In this document: positions 1 to 9,956 of the stretch, piece by piece
Position numbering within the stretch: the first letter of the stretch is position 1
Layout of the letters: each line of letters begins with the position of its first letter
NCBI RefSeq assembly: GCF_017744015.1
Contig: NZ_JAGHRA010000007.1
Coordinates: 62,001 to 126,000, forward strand
DNA: 64,000 nt
Direction of reading: 5' to 3'
Source of the DNA: Paracoccus sp. R12_2
GTDB lineage: Bacteria > Pseudomonadota > Alphaproteobacteria > Rhodobacterales > Rhodobacteraceae
Program-made: the position numbers and the translations under genes
Notes under the pieces: generated by a model
Told to the model about the DNA's origin: nothing
The model's input: the letters and a program-made list of their open reading frames with translations, nothing else
The model's database searches: none

Positions 1-2
1 TC

Positions 3-821
3 GATGCATGGGATGCATGGAATGTCACCGAAGACGCGGACCTGGGCGTCCGGCTGGCCCGGCGCGGCTGGCGAACCGAGATCCTTGATACCACCACCGA
101 CGAAGAGGCGAACTGCCGCGCCCTGCCGTGGGTCAAGCAGCGATCTCGTTGGCTAAAGGGCTATGCGATGACCTGGGGCGTCCACATGCGCAATCCCGTC
201 GCGTTGTGGCGCGATCTGGGCGCGTGGCGGTTCTGGGGATTCCAGATCCAGTTCTTCGGCACCCTCTCTCAGTATCTGCTGGCCCCGGTGCTGTGGAGCT
301 TCTGGTTGCTGAGCCTTGGAGTGCCGCATCCGCTGCGTGCGCCGTTGTCGGGCATCTGGGGCGGGCATGCGATCACTGCCTTGTTCGCGATCTTCGTGAT
401 CTCGGAACTGATCAGCATCGGCATCAACATGTGGGCCGTGCGGGGCGTCAAGCATCGACACCTGATTGCATGGGTGCCGACGCTGCATGTCTATTTTCCG
501 CTTGGCTGCCTGGCCGGGTGGAAGGCGATCTACGAAGTCGTCGTCAAACCGTTCTATTGGGACAAGACCGCGCACGGCATTTTCGAGGCGACCGAGACCG
601 ACGAGACGTCGCCACAATTGGACAATGGGACGGTTCAACTGCCTCTGTTGGGCCAGATCGGCGGGCGGACGCTGACCGAGTTGGCGGTGGAAACGGGAAA
701 CAACACACCGACTCCGGGCGCAATTCTGCCACTTGCCGAGGTTGGGGGCGGGGGCGCTTTGCGCCCGGTCACAGCACCTGCCGATCAACCAAAGATCGGA
801 TTGCGGCAGGCAGCTGGCTAA
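3..821 (+). CDS. Glycosyltransferase family 2, membrane-bound (C-terminal part)
   Basis: The frame is open from the window edge, so the N-terminal part with the nucleotide-sugar DxD site is missing. The visible 272 residues start with a TED motif (residues 9-11) and carry QRSRW (46-50), the Q/RxxRW signature of processive GT2 enzymes. They continue as hydrophobic membrane segments between about residues 75 and 185, then a polar tail. Such proteins transfer sugars at the inner membrane to make exopolysaccharide or glycolipid; the substrate cannot be read. The stop overlaps the convergent glnE stop by 4 bp. Confidence 0.8.
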   Translation, partial: DAWDAWNVTEDADLGVRLARRGWRTEILDTTTDEEANCRALPWVKQRSRWLKGYAMTWGVHMRNPVALWRDLGAWRFWGFQIQFFGTLSQYLLAPVLWSFWLLSLGVPHPLRAPLSGIWGGHAITALFAIFVISELISIGINMWAVRGVKHRHLIAWVPTLHVYFPLGCLAGWKAIYEVVVKPFYWDKTAHGIFEATETDETSPQLDNGTVQLPLLGQIGGRTLTELAVETGNNTPTPGAILPLAEVGGGGALRPVTAPADQPKIGLRQAAG

Positions 822-3613
822 GTTGCCGGACCGGGCACGCAGGAACCGATGATCGACGCGGCCGCCGACAGCGCCGCGTCAAGCCTTTCCGCCAATGCAT
901 CCAGATCGCCCTGCCCGGTTTCACGCAGTAGCAGTTCCTGGCCGCCTCGACCCAACTCCGTCATGTCCAGGGGCCGTTCGGTCAAAAGCCGCCCCGACGC
1001 GTGCAGCCGCCACAGAAGGCGCCAGATCGACGCCAAGCTGTCCGCCTGATCCCGATCCAGCAGTCCAGCCCGCCTGCCCGACCGTAACTGAGCCAGGGTG
1101 GCCCGGGACGGATCGCCGGCACGCAACGCGCAGGACTGTGCAAGAAGTTCGATATCCTGCAATCTGCCGGGGCCTGTCTTGGCCTCCCACCGGCCATCGG
1201 GGGTCTTCGCCGCAAAGATCCGTGCGCGCATCTGGGCAAGGTCGGGCATGACACGCGCGTCCTTGCCCCTGTCGCGCAGCACCTTCAGGCGCAGCGCCTC
1301 TACACGCTCTGCAAGATCGGTGCCGGCGGCCCCTGCAGTGGCAACGATGCGGGCCCGTGTCAGGGCCAGATGCTCCCACGTCCAGGCCTCGGTCATCTGG
1401 TAGTTCTCGAAGCTTTGCACCGAGGTGGCGACGGGGCCCTGCCGGCCCGACGGCCGCAGCCGCATGTCCACCTCGTATAGCCGCCCTTCGGCGGTCGGCG
1501 CGGACAGGGCCGTGATCATCGCCTGTGTCAGCCGCGAATAATAGGCCCGGGTCGCAAGGGGCTTGGGGCCATCGGAACTGTCCACCCCGTCCGCGTCGTA
1601 GATCACGATCAGATCAAGGTCCGACGCCGCATTCAACATCCGCGCGCCAAGCGAGCCCATCCCCATCACCACGGCCCCGTTTCCGGGCGGCGGGCCATGA
1701 CGGCGCGCGAATTCGTCTGTCACGGCCGGAAACAGCGCCCGCACGCAGGCATCCGCCAGATCGGCATATTGCGTCCCCGCCTCGTCGGCATCGATCAGAC
1801 CGCGCAGGTGATGCACGCCGATGCGGAAGTGCCATTCATGCGCCCACCGCCGCGCGGCATCCAGCGCGCGTTCATAACCGCCATCCGGCGCGTCCAGCGC
1901 GGATCGCAGGATACGTCCCAGATTCTCGTCCAGCCCCGCCATGCCCGGCCATGGTGCGAAGAAGCTGCCGCCCAGCACCGCGTCCAGAACTGCGGAATGA
2001 CGCGCAAGATAGGCCGCAAGGCCCGGCGCGGTCCCGCAGATATCGACGATCAGTTCGATCAGTTGCGGATTGGCCTCGAACAGCGAAAACAGCTGCACCC
2101 CGGCGGGCAGCCCGGACAGGAAACCGTCGAAACGTGCCAACGCCTCGTCGGGATGTCCTGTTCGCGCCATCCTTGCCAGCAATTCCGGCTCGACCCGCTT
2201 GAAGATCTGCTGCGCGCGGGTCGATCGCAGCGCTGGATAGCCCTGCCAGCTGTCGATGATGGCATGCGCCTCGTCCGACAACTCGGGGCGTTCGGCCGTC
2301 TCTCCCGGCGCGAAGAACGATTCCGTCAGGTCGTGAACCCGTTCAAGCCGTGATTTCAGACCTGCAGACCAGTCGTCCACATCGCCCTCGCCCATCATGG
2401 CGGCGATCACCGACAGCCCGTCACGATCCTTGGGCAGGCTGTGGGTCTGCGCGTCGTTCACCATCTGAATGCGATGTTCAATGTCGCGGTGGCGGCGATA
2501 ATGTTCCGTCAGCTCGTCCGCAACGTCGGTCGGAATCCACCCCTTTTCAGCCAGTGCCGCCAATCCGCCGACCGTATCGCGACGGCGCAGATCGGCGTCA
2601 CGCCCCCCCGCGATCAACTGCCGGGTCTGGGTGAAGAACTCGATCTCTCGAATGCCCCCTCGACCCAGCTTCATGTTATGGCCCGGCACCTCCAGCCGGC
2701 CGCCGAGACCCTTGTGGTCACGAATCCTAAGCCGCATGTCATGGGCATCCTGGATGGCCGCGAAATCCAGATGCTTGCGCCACACGAAGGGGCGCAACTC
2801 GGCCAGGAAACGCTGACCCGCGGCTATGTCGCCCGCGGCCGCGCGGGCCTTGATGAAGGCCGCGCGTTCCCATGTGCGGCCTTCGGCCTCGTAATAGGCC
2901 AGCGCCGCCGCCGTCGAGATGCAGACCGGGGTGACCGAGGCATCGGGACGCAGCCTGAGGTCGGTGCGAAAGACATAGCCGTGCTCGGTCACGTCCGACA
3001 GCGTGGCCGCCATCTTGCGCGTCGCACGGATCAGCGCCGACCGCGCCTCGTGCTGATCTTTCTCGGCATAGGCGGTTTCATCGAACAACACGATCAGGTC
3101 GATGTCAGAGCTGTAGTTCAGCTCGCATGCGCCACCCTTGCCCATTGCCAGCGCGAAGATGCCGCCCGCATCAGCATCGGTTTGCGGCAACTTTCCACGC
3201 CGCGCCTCGGCCGCGACGTGAATGCGCAACGCCAGGTCCACCGCACGGTCCGCAAGATCGGACAACGCGCCGGTGACCTTTTCCAGCGGCCAGACCCCGC
3301 CCAGATCGGCCAATGCCGTCTGCAGCGCGACGCGCCGTTTTGCCCGACGCAGCGCGGCGCCCAGTTCGGGGGCGTCAAGATCATCGAATCCTTCGGTCTC
3401 GCGCATGACGACGTCAGCGTGATCCAGCGCCCCCGAGCGCAACCAGTCGGCCTCTTTCTCGATCAGCCCCGCAAGATACGGGCTGCATCCCGCGGTTGCT
3501 GCCAGAAGATCTGTCAGGCGGTCGGGCAGGTCGCCGAACCGTTCGCGGATGTCGTGGGCACGGTCCTGATCGACGGGCAGCGGCATACGGATGATGGCGG
3601 CATCGAATTTCAT
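818..3613 (-). CDS. glnE: Bifunctional glutamine synthetase adenylyltransferase/deadenylase
   Basis: GlnE adds AMP to a tyrosine of glutamine synthetase and removes it by phosphorolysis, under control of PII, tuning ammonia assimilation. The protein (931 residues from this start) has the family's usual length and two nucleotidyltransferase halves. The first has SSDIDL near residue 170, the second ASDLDL near residue 655, each giving the metal-binding DxD. An in-frame start 18 codons upstream (3667) exists, but Met at 3613 opens the sequence MKFDAA, and the upstream codons look unconserved. Transcribed alone; convergent with the glycosyltransferase (4-bp overlap). Confidence 0.93.
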   Translation of the reverse strand: MKFDAAIIRMPLPVDQDRAHDIRERFGDLPDRLTDLLAATAGCSPYLAGLIEKEADWLRSGALDHADVVMRETEGFDDLDAPELGAALRRAKRRVALQTALADLGGVWPLEKVTGALSDLADRAVDLALRIHVAAEARRGKLPQTDADAGGIFALAMGKGGACELNYSSDIDLIVLFDETAYAEKDQHEARSALIRATRKMAATLSDVTEHGYVFRTDLRLRPDASVTPVCISTAAALAYYEAEGRTWERAAFIKARAAAGDIAAGQRFLAELRPFVWRKHLDFAAIQDAHDMRLRIRDHKGLGGRLEVPGHNMKLGRGGIREIEFFTQTRQLIAGGRDADLRRRDTVGGLAALAEKGWIPTDVADELTEHYRRHRDIEHRIQMVNDAQTHSLPKDRDGLSVIAAMMGEGDVDDWSAGLKSRLERVHDLTESFFAPGETAERPELSDEAHAIIDSWQGYPALRSTRAQQIFKRVEPELLARMARTGHPDEALARFDGFLSGLPAGVQLFSLFEANPQLIELIVDICGTAPGLAAYLARHSAVLDAVLGGSFFAPWPGMAGLDENLGRILRSALDAPDGGYERALDAARRWAHEWHFRIGVHHLRGLIDADEAGTQYADLADACVRALFPAVTDEFARRHGPPPGNGAVVMGMGSLGARMLNAASDLDLIVIYDADGVDSSDGPKPLATRAYYSRLTQAMITALSAPTAEGRLYEVDMRLRPSGRQGPVATSVQSFENYQMTEAWTWEHLALTRARIVATAGAAGTDLAERVEALRLKVLRDRGKDARVMPDLAQMRARIFAAKTPDGRWEAKTGPGRLQDIELLAQSCALRAGDPSRATLAQLRSGRRAGLLDRDQADSLASIWRLLWRLHASGRLLTERPLDMTELGRGGQELLLRETGQGDLDALAERLDAALSAAASIIGSCVPGPAT

Positions 3614-3825
3614 GCGCGCCAGACTAGCCGAAGCCTTTGTCCCGTCAACGCGAAGACTTGTCTGCAATCATCCCGCGCCGCAGGTTTGCGTTAACTCTTT
3701 CCCGGCTTGGCGCATCGGATTTTCGTTGCTAGGCTTTCGGCCAGATCAACAATCGGGCGCACACGGACTCGCAGCACACGCATGACAAGTTCTGACTCGT
3801 CCATCCGCCACACGGATCGCATCTG

Positions 3826-4665
3826 ATGCGCCATACCGTCCCGCACGCGCCGCAATTCTATGTGACGGCACCGCAACCCTGCCCGTATCTTCACGGCCGG
3901 GCCGAGCGTAAACTGTTCACGGCATTGCATGGCGAAAACGCGGCCGAGCTGAACAACGCGCTGTCGCGGCAGGGCTTCCGCAGGTCACAGAACGTCCTGT
4001 ACCGCCCCAGCTGCGAAAGCTGCGTGGCCTGCATGTCGGCGCGAATCCGGGTTGCGGATTTTCACGCCTCGCGGACACAGCGCCGCCTGATGCGCAAGAA
4101 TGGCGCACTGCGGCGACTTGCGACAAGCGCATGGGCCACCGAAGAACAGTTCGATCTTTTCCGCAGCTATCTGGACCACCGCCACGCCGATGGCGGCATG
4201 GCCGATATGGATATCTTCGAATTCGCGGCGATGATCGAGGAAACGCCGGTCAAGACCCGTGTGATCGAATACCGCTGCGACGGAGCCGAGCCAGGCAAGA
4301 TCGCCCCGGGCGACGATCATCTGGCGGCGGTCTGTCTGACCGACGTGCTGGATGACGGGTTGAGCCTTGTTTACAGCTTCTACGATCCGGCGCTTGCCGC
4401 GGCCAGCCTTGGCACTCATGTCATTCTGGATCACATCGAGATCGCGCGCGCCGCCAAGTTGCCCTATGTCTATCTGGGCTATTGGGTGCCCGGCAGCCGC
4501 AAGATGGACTACAAGGCGCGCTTCTCGGCGCTGGAAATATACAAGGGCGGGGTCTGGCAGGATATCGGCGACCCCGAGGATCATTCGAACGAGGCCCATC
4601 CCTTGTCCGTCGATCCGATCGTCGAACAGGTGGCGCGCATCGCTCTGCCGCAGTTCGACCGCTGA
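3826..4665 (+). CDS. bpt: Aspartate/glutamate leucyltransferase (arginyl-tRNA-protein transferase family)
   Basis: This cytosolic enzyme moves an amino acid from aminoacyl-tRNA to the N-terminus of proteins, marking them for ClpS/ClpAP degradation (N-end rule). The 279-residue protein opens with the typical [13 protein letters not shown] block (residues 10-22), then [11 protein letters not shown] and a CxxCVAC cysteine cluster near residue 65. The tail has the ATE domain pattern ending in [15 protein letters not shown]. Bacterial homologues of this length are usually leucyltransferases for Asp/Glu, hence bpt; arginyl specificity cannot be excluded. The gene is divergent from glnE and upstream of ilvB on the same strand. 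Confidence 0.9.
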   Translation: MRHTVPHAPQFYVTAPQPCPYLHGRAERKLFTALHGENAAELNNALSRQGFRRSQNVLYRPSCESCVACMSARIRVADFHASRTQRRLMRKNGALRRLATSAWATEEQFDLFRSYLDHRHADGGMADMDIFEFAAMIEETPVKTRVIEYRCDGAEPGKIAPGDDHLAAVCLTDVLDDGLSLVYSFYDPALAAASLGTHVILDHIEIARAAKLPYVYLGYWVPGSRKMDYKARFSALEIYKGGVWQDIGDPEDHSNEAHPLSVDPIVEQVARIALPQFDR

Positions 4666-4734
4666 CCCACGGCAAGCTGGGAAAGAAAATTACAATTTGC
4701 TGCCCCCCTGCGTCATTTTCTCCACCAACCCCCA

Positions 4735-4763
4735 TTGACCCTGACTTGCCTCCTCCATAGTTT
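4735..4763 (+). promoter_or_regulatory. Possible sigma-70 promoter of ilvBH
   Basis: TTGACC at 4735-4740 lies 17 bp before TAGTTT (4758-4763), about 60 bp upstream of the ilvB start, in the 158-bp gap after bpt. Inference from motif and spacing only; no leader peptide or attenuator was evident. Confidence 0.35.
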
Positions 4764-4823
4764 GCGCCGACGCTCTGACCGGGTGCGTCAAGAGCCGAGC
4801 ATTGACTTGATGGAGTAGAGAAG

Positions 4824-6578
4824 ATGTCCCGAAGCATGACGGGTGCGAGAATGGTTGTCGAAGCGCTGCGCGATCAGGGCGTCGATACCGTATTCGGCTA
4901 TCCGGGCGGGGCAGTGCTACCCATTTATGATGAGATCTTTCAGCAGAACGACATCACGCATGTCCTGGTCCGCCACGAACAGGGTGCCGTGCACATGGCC
5001 GAGGGATATGCCCGATCCACCGGCAAGCCGGGCGTGGTTCTGGTTACATCCGGCCCCGGCGCGACCAATGCCGTTACCGGACTGACCGACGCGCTGCTGG
5101 ATTCGATCCCGCTGGTCGTTCTGTCGGGACAGGTTCCGACCTTCCTGATCGGCACCGACGGGTTCCAGGAGGCCGATACCGTCGGCATCACCCGTCCCTG
5201 CACCAAGCACAACTGGCTGGTGAAGGATCCCGCGCGGCTGGCCGAGACGATCCACAAGGGGTTCCATGTCGCGACCTCGGGCCGTCCCGGCCCCGTCCTG
5301 ATCGACATTCCCAAGGACGTCCAGTTTGCGACCGCCGATTATGTCGGCCCCAAACAGATCGAACCCGCCAAGTATCAGCCTGCGCGCAAGGGCGACATCG
5401 CGGCGATCACCCGGCTGGTGGAACTGATCGAACAGGCCGAACGCCCGATTCTTTATACCGGCGGCGGCGTCATTAATTCCGGCCCCGCTGCCAGCCAGTT
5501 GCTGCGCGAACTGGCGGATGCGACGGGGATCCCGGTCACCTCGACCCTGATGGGTCTGGGCGCCTACCCGGCATCCGGCAAGAACTGGATCGGGATGTTG
5601 GGGATGCACGGCCTCTACGAGGCCAATCTGGCCATGCATGACTGCGACCTGATGATCAATCTGGGCGCGCGTTTCGACGACCGGATCACCGGGCGCATCG
5701 CGGATTTCAGCCCCGGCTCGGTCAAGGCGCATGTCGATATCGACCCGTCGTCGATCAACAAGGTGATCCGTGTCGATATTCCCATCCTTGGAGATGTCGG
5801 CCATGTGCTGGAGGATCTGCTGAAGGTCTGGAAGTCGCGGGGACGCAAGGTCAACACGCCTGCGCTTGGCAAATGGTGGGAGAAGATCGAGGGCTGGAAG
5901 TCGAAGAACTGCCTGTTTTTCCGCAACAGCGACAAGATCATCAAGCCGCAGCACGCGATGCAACGGCTTGAGGCGCTGACCAAGGGTCATGACCGCTACA
6001 TCACGACCGAGGTCGGCCAGCACCAGATGTGGGCCGCGCAGTATCTGGGCTTTGATGAGCCTAACCGCTGGATGACGTCGGGTGGGCTTGGGACGATGGG
6101 CTACGGTCTGCCGGCATCGATCGGCGTGCAGATGGCGCATCCCGAGGCGTTGGTCATCAACGTGGCCGGCGACGCAAGCTGGCTGATGAACATGCAAGAG
6201 ATGGGCACGGCGGTCCAGTTCCGCCTTCCGGTCAAGCAGTTCATCCTGAACAACGAACGTCTGGGCATGGTCCGCCAGTGGCAGCAATTGCTGCATGGTG
6301 AACGATATAGCCAGTCGTGGTCGGACAGCCTGCCCGATTTCGTCAAACTGGCAGAAGCCTTTGGCTGCAAGGGTGCTCAGGTGCGCGATCCCGGCGATCT
6401 GGACGCGGCGATTCAGCAGATGATCGACTATGACGGACCGTTCATCCTGGATGTTCTGGTCGAGAAGCATGAGAACTGCTTCCCGATGATCCCCTCGGGC
6501 AAGCCGCATAACGAGATGTTGCTGGGCGAGGCCGAGACGCAGGGCGTCATCGAATCGCAGGGCGCGGTTCTGGTCTGA
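4824..6578 (+). CDS. ilvB: Acetolactate synthase, large catalytic subunit
   Basis: Condenses two pyruvates, or pyruvate with 2-oxobutyrate, in the first common step of branched-chain amino acid synthesis, using thiamine diphosphate, Mg2+ and FAD. The 584 residues match the family length. Visible marks are VFGYPGGAVLPIYD (24-36), the ThDP-activating glutamate in RHEQGA (E52), and a C-terminal GDASWLMN metal/ThDP motif. The start is preceded by a purine-rich site (GGAGTAGAGAAG). The small subunit follows after 65 bp, a spacer occupied by a palindromic repeat. Confidence 0.97.
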   Translation: MSRSMTGARMVVEALRDQGVDTVFGYPGGAVLPIYDEIFQQNDITHVLVRHEQGAVHMAEGYARSTGKPGVVLVTSGPGATNAVTGLTDALLDSIPLVVLSGQVPTFLIGTDGFQEADTVGITRPCTKHNWLVKDPARLAETIHKGFHVATSGRPGPVLIDIPKDVQFATADYVGPKQIEPAKYQPARKGDIAAITRLVELIEQAERPILYTGGGVINSGPAASQLLRELADATGIPVTSTLMGLGAYPASGKNWIGMLGMHGLYEANLAMHDCDLMINLGARFDDRITGRIADFSPGSVKAHVDIDPSSINKVIRVDIPILGDVGHVLEDLLKVWKSRGRKVNTPALGKWWEKIEGWKSKNCLFFRNSDKIIKPQHAMQRLEALTKGHDRYITTEVGQHQMWAAQYLGFDEPNRWMTSGGLGTMGYGLPASIGVQMAHPEALVINVAGDASWLMNMQEMGTAVQFRLPVKQFILNNERLGMVRQWQQLLHGERYSQSWSDSLPDFVKLAEAFGCKGAQVRDPGDLDAAIQQMIDYDGPFILDVLVEKHENCFPMIPSGKPHNEMLLGEAETQGVIESQGAVLV

Positions 6579-6587
6579 AATGTCGTT

Positions 6588-6634
6588 GCGGGGGCGCACC
6601 CCCGCATCCCGGGAAATATCCGCGAAGAAGAAGA
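6588..6634. repeat. REP-like palindromic intergenic element, copy A
   Basis: GCGGGGG (6588-6594) pairs with CCCCCGC (6599-6605), followed by a short GC stretch and an end in AAGAAGAAG. A related element lies at 44952-45003. Both have a GC-rich dyad, a TAT-containing link and the AAGAAGAAG end. This copy fills the ilvB-ilvH spacer, so it is probably transcribed. Confidence 0.5.
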
Positions 6635-6643
6635 GGGCAGGCC

Positions 6644-7204
6644 ATGAACGCGTTGAACATCCAGAAGGGCATGTCGAGTCATTCAGCCTATGACCTGCGT
6701 GACCCGAATGCAGAAATCGTCGAAAGCCACACGCTTGCCGTGCTGGTCGAGAACGAACCAGGCGTGCTGGCGCGGGTGATCGGGCTGTTTTCAGGTCGCG
6801 GCTACAACATCGACAGCCTCACCGTCGCCGAGGTCGATCATACCGGCCACCAGTCCCGCATTACCGTGGTCACAAGCGGGACGCCCGCGGTGATCGAACA
6901 GATCAAGGCGCAGCTTGGTCGAATCGTGCCGGTGCACGAAGTCCACGACCTGACGGTCGAGGGTCCGTCGGTCGAACGCGAACTGGGTCTGTTCAAGGTG
7001 CGCGGTCAGGGCGACAAGCGCGTCGAGGCGCTGCGTATCGCCGAGATATTCCGGGCGAACGTCGTGGATTCGACCTTGGAAAGCTTCGTTTTCGAACTTG
7101 TGGGCACCCCATCGAAGCTGGATGCGTTTGCCGATCTGATGCGCCCGTTGGGACTTGCGGATCTGGCGCGCACGGGTGTGGCGGCGTTGGCTCGCGGCGC
7201 CTAA
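6644..7204 (+). CDS. ilvH: Acetolactate synthase, small regulatory subunit
   Basis: Regulatory partner of IlvB: it binds the large subunit, raises its activity and confers feedback inhibition by valine. The 186-residue protein has an N-terminal ACT domain starting near residue 27 (LAVLVENEPGVLARVIGLF) with the GRGYNIDSLTV block. It ends in the C-terminal domain with LRIAEIFRANVVD. The start follows an AGGGCAGGCC purine stretch. The N-terminal extension of about 25 residues before the ACT domain is common in alphaproteobacterial forms. Confidence 0.95.
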   Translation: MNALNIQKGMSSHSAYDLRDPNAEIVESHTLAVLVENEPGVLARVIGLFSGRGYNIDSLTVAEVDHTGHQSRITVVTSGTPAVIEQIKAQLGRIVPVHEVHDLTVEGPSVERELGLFKVRGQGDKRVEALRIAEIFRANVVDSTLESFVFELVGTPSKLDAFADLMRPLGLADLARTGVAALARGA

Positions 7205-7243
7205 GCAAATCCTGAACGCCCGGTCGCGTCGCCCGAGTCCGGG

Positions 7244-7597
7244 CTAGCGGACCGCGCCGACCCGCAGGGTGGGCGCGGGACATGTCTCAAGAATCTCGTC
7301 CGGTTCGCGCGACGCGACAAGACGAAGTTGAGTCGCTGGGGATTTATTGCACTGCACATTGCGCAGCATTCCTGGCAAATGGGGGCATACCTGTTCCGAA
7401 AGGATCGAAACATCTCGCGCGTGGCGCAGATCACCGATCAGTTCGCAATCAAGCTCCAACAGGTCACCTGGTTCCGGCCAACGCCTGTCACAGATCAGGT
7501 TGTCTCGGCCTTGCAGGTAGGCCAGCGCACCTTGGTCCTCGCACCAGATGACTGCTTTCTCTCGTGCATCGCTGCTCCAGACCACCACCCCGATCAT
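7244..7597 (-). CDS. Conserved hypothetical protein, about 117 aa
   Basis: Start set at Met 7597 because a strong GGAAGGAAG ribosome site lies just upstream; a longer frame to 7633 lacks one. The sequence opens MIGVVVWSSDAREKAVIWCEDQ and has a WPEPGDLLELDCE stretch. I recognise this as resembling short uncharacterised proteins of Rhodobacteraceae; no function is known to me. It has no signal peptide, no membrane segment and several cysteines. Convergent with ilvH, 39 bp from its stop. Confidence 0.6.
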   Translation of the reverse strand: MIGVVVWSSDAREKAVIWCEDQGALAYLQGRDNLICDRRWPEPGDLLELDCELIGDLRHARDVSILSEQVCPHLPGMLRNVQCNKSPATQLRLVASREPDEILETCPAPTLRVGAVR

Positions 7598-7757
7598 CAG
7601 CTTTCTTCCTTCCGTCACGCCACCACCATGCAACCCCGGTTCGACCGTCTAAATGTGCATGGTTAACGCGACTAAAGCAGAAATCCGCCGATATTCCAGT
7701 TTTTTCTTTTGCGTATCCCGCAATTTTTTACAGCCCACGCCTGGGAACAAAGGAAAA

Positions 7758-9050
7758 TCACTCAAGCGGCTGAGAAATATCTAGAATTTCTTCAAATATT
7801 GAAACAAGATCAGCGCGCTGCGACTTCAATGCAACAGAATCCCGGTTGTAGTGCATGATTTCCCGTGACAATTCGACGACACCAGCCGCATAGACCGACG
7901 GCGAAATCCTGCCGAGAGACTTCATCGCTTCCAACAAGGCACGTTGCACCTGAAAGTTTGCCGCGCCGTCCCGGGCAAGCGGCAGAAAGCCATCTTTCAG
8001 AAGCTCGATGGCGGTAAGCGACGCCATGTAGATCCGCGGATATTCGACCGCGGGCGCGACCTGTTCTCGCCACTTGCACAGAACGCCGACCAGGTGACCC
8101 ACAGCCAGAACCGCACTGCCCGGATCATTGATGCCCGGCGACAGCGCCCGCTGACCCGTTTCGGAAAGCACCTGGATTCCGAAGCGCGGGTCCTGATCGA
8201 AATTCCGCTCTTCGCCGATCGTCAGGCAGGCCAGCAGCCGCTTGCGTAGCCTTGCCTTGTCGTCTGGGTCGTGCGGCACGGCACTTACATGCAAGACGAC
8301 AGTCGCCGGGCTTACAAAGTCGCCCGGCGTCGTGGTCAGATAAATCAGCACATCATTGTCGTCCGCCACTTTGGACAGGCCAGCCATGTCACAGTGCTGC
8401 AGGTATCCGACTGTTTCCGGGCAAACCGGAACCGTTCCCGACGGAGGCGCGCCGCGTAGGGGGTTCGCGCCCAGCCACGGCGCCTCGAGCCTGGTTTCCA
8501 GCGCCTCGGATGCGGCCCTGGCAACTCGGCCCACCGTGTCGCCGACGCGGCCAAGCTGACCAAGATGGTCGATCCATCGCAGCAGCGACACGACCACGAC
8601 AAGGACCACCAGCAAGGTGGCGCCGAACAGCACAAGCCGCCCGGACTGGCCATAGATCTGGGTCTTTAGAAGAATGATGCTGACCAGACTGAACAGGAAT
8701 GCGCCGATGAACGTCGCCAGCACCGTCTGGCTGACCGGATCGGATACCAGTAGCCGCACCGCGCGCGGCGTCGCGGTCGAACCGGCGGCCGCATAGGCAG
8801 CCGTCAGGATCGACAACGAAAAGGTCGTGACCGTCAGCATCGACGAAGCCAGGATCTGCAGGATCGATTCAATGGCCTCGGCACCGATCTTGGCAGGCAG
8901 GTCGGACGGAATGAAATCCTTTACCAAATAGCCGATGATCGCGGTCAACGCCCCAAGCACGGCGAACGCCGTGACCCGTACCCACACCTCGCGGGACAGT
9001 TCCCGGATCCGAAAACGCAGCTTGCCGGTTCTGCCGCCGCGCGCCGCCAT
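7758..9050 (-). CDS. DUF2254 predicted membrane protein
   Basis: About 430 residues from Met 9050. Membrane segments lie near residues 23-45 (VTAFAVLGALTAIIGYLV) and about 60-170, including LVLFGATLLVVLVVVVSLLRW. A large soluble C-terminal region follows, with SPGINDPGSA, a signature of DUF2254. Function is unknown. A longer frame to 9206 exists, but that part overlaps the upstream protease gene. The chosen start sits 4 bp after the protease stop, which argues for translational coupling. Confidence 0.8.
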   Translation of the reverse strand: MAARGGRTGKLRFRIRELSREVWVRVTAFAVLGALTAIIGYLVKDFIPSDLPAKIGAEAIESILQILASSMLTVTTFSLSILTAAYAAAGSTATPRAVRLLVSDPVSQTVLATFIGAFLFSLVSIILLKTQIYGQSGRLVLFGATLLVVLVVVVSLLRWIDHLGQLGRVGDTVGRVARAASEALETRLEAPWLGANPLRGAPPSGTVPVCPETVGYLQHCDMAGLSKVADDNDVLIYLTTTPGDFVSPATVVLHVSAVPHDPDDKARLRKRLLACLTIGEERNFDQDPRFGIQVLSETGQRALSPGINDPGSAVLAVGHLVGVLCKWREQVAPAVEYPRIYMASLTAIELLKDGFLPLARDGAANFQVQRALLEAMKSLGRISPSVYAAGVVELSREIMHYNRDSVALKSQRADLVSIFEEILDISQPLE

Positions 9051-9054
9051 TGGC

Positions 9055-9816
9055 TTATCGCACCCGACCGCTGGCGACATCCGCGACAGCGCGATTGACC
9101 TGCGCCAGCCTTGATGCGCGGGATGGATGCGTTCCAAGGATATGATCGCCGGGATCGGGAATGCGAAGGAAGAACTGCGATCCCAGAACGGGATCGAAGC
9201 CGGCATTCACCGCGATGATCGCGCCAAGATAGTCGGCCTGCAATTCCCATTCCCTTGAATAATAACGCGATCCGACCGACGCGCCGATGCGCTGCGCGGT
9301 TTCAATGGCCGACTGGTCGCCGCCATAGACCGAGGCGATGCTGCCCAGAATGACCGCGCCCGCGGTGGCGGCGCCAGTCTTGCGTTCAAGGTGGTTCAGG
9401 ATGTGATGGCTTGCCTCGTGCCCGACGACAAACGCAATCTCGTCCGCGTTTCGGGTCGCGGCGATCAGCGACAGCGTGAATCCGATGATCGGCCGGCCGT
9501 TGTCATCGACGGTCTGGAAGGCGTTCGGCTCCAATCCCGGCCGGTCATCGACGACGAACTGGAAGTCGCAATTGATCGGCTGTGTGCGGCGCTGAAGGCA
9601 TTCACGTTCCACGGCCGGCTCCATCCGGCGCATGACCGCAACAAAGGTCCGGGCGGCATTTTGCGGCGATCCGGCGCTGTAGGGCGACTGCGACGGGGCG
9701 GGTTCGGGCGGTTGCCCGGCCGTCTGCTGCACGGGAATCGGTGCACAGCCGGACAGCGCCAAAAGCCCCGCCAGTATCACCACCGCCACCCGAACTGTGC
9801 CGCCTGCCCTGCTCAT
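9055..9816 (-). CDS. M48-family zinc metallopeptidase, lipoprotein
   Basis: A secreted lipoprotein protease: residues 1-23 form a signal peptide ending in lipobox LSGC (Cys24). Zinc ligands are in HEASH (133-137) and a downstream E191 in WELQAD. The 253-residue length fits BepA/LoiP-like or Oma1-like single-domain M48 enzymes, which act in envelope quality control; no TPR region is seen. It precedes the DUF2254 gene with a 4-bp gap, so the two probably form an operon. Confidence 0.88.
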   Translation of the reverse strand: MSRAGGTVRVAVVILAGLLALSGCAPIPVQQTAGQPPEPAPSQSPYSAGSPQNAARTFVAVMRRMEPAVERECLQRRTQPINCDFQFVVDDRPGLEPNAFQTVDDNGRPIIGFTLSLIAATRNADEIAFVVGHEASHHILNHLERKTGAATAGAVILGSIASVYGGDQSAIETAQRIGASVGSRYYSREWELQADYLGAIIAVNAGFDPVLGSQFFLRIPDPGDHILGTHPSRASRLAQVNRAVADVASGRVR

Positions 9817-9956
9817 TCATGCCTCTTGTTATCTGGTCCGCCAAATCCTGTTCGGCTTCGGTTGCAGCTTATAGCGGCGCTTGAAAGGGTGCAAACCCAG
9901 CGGGTTGCTGCCAGCCACGCTTCGCGCGATTGTCATGGCTCTGCAAGGAGACACCG

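Noticed and set aside
4917..6599. 560-residue frame antisense to ilvB
   Set aside because: Complete overlap with the well-supported ilvB gene; composition is that of a reverse shadow.
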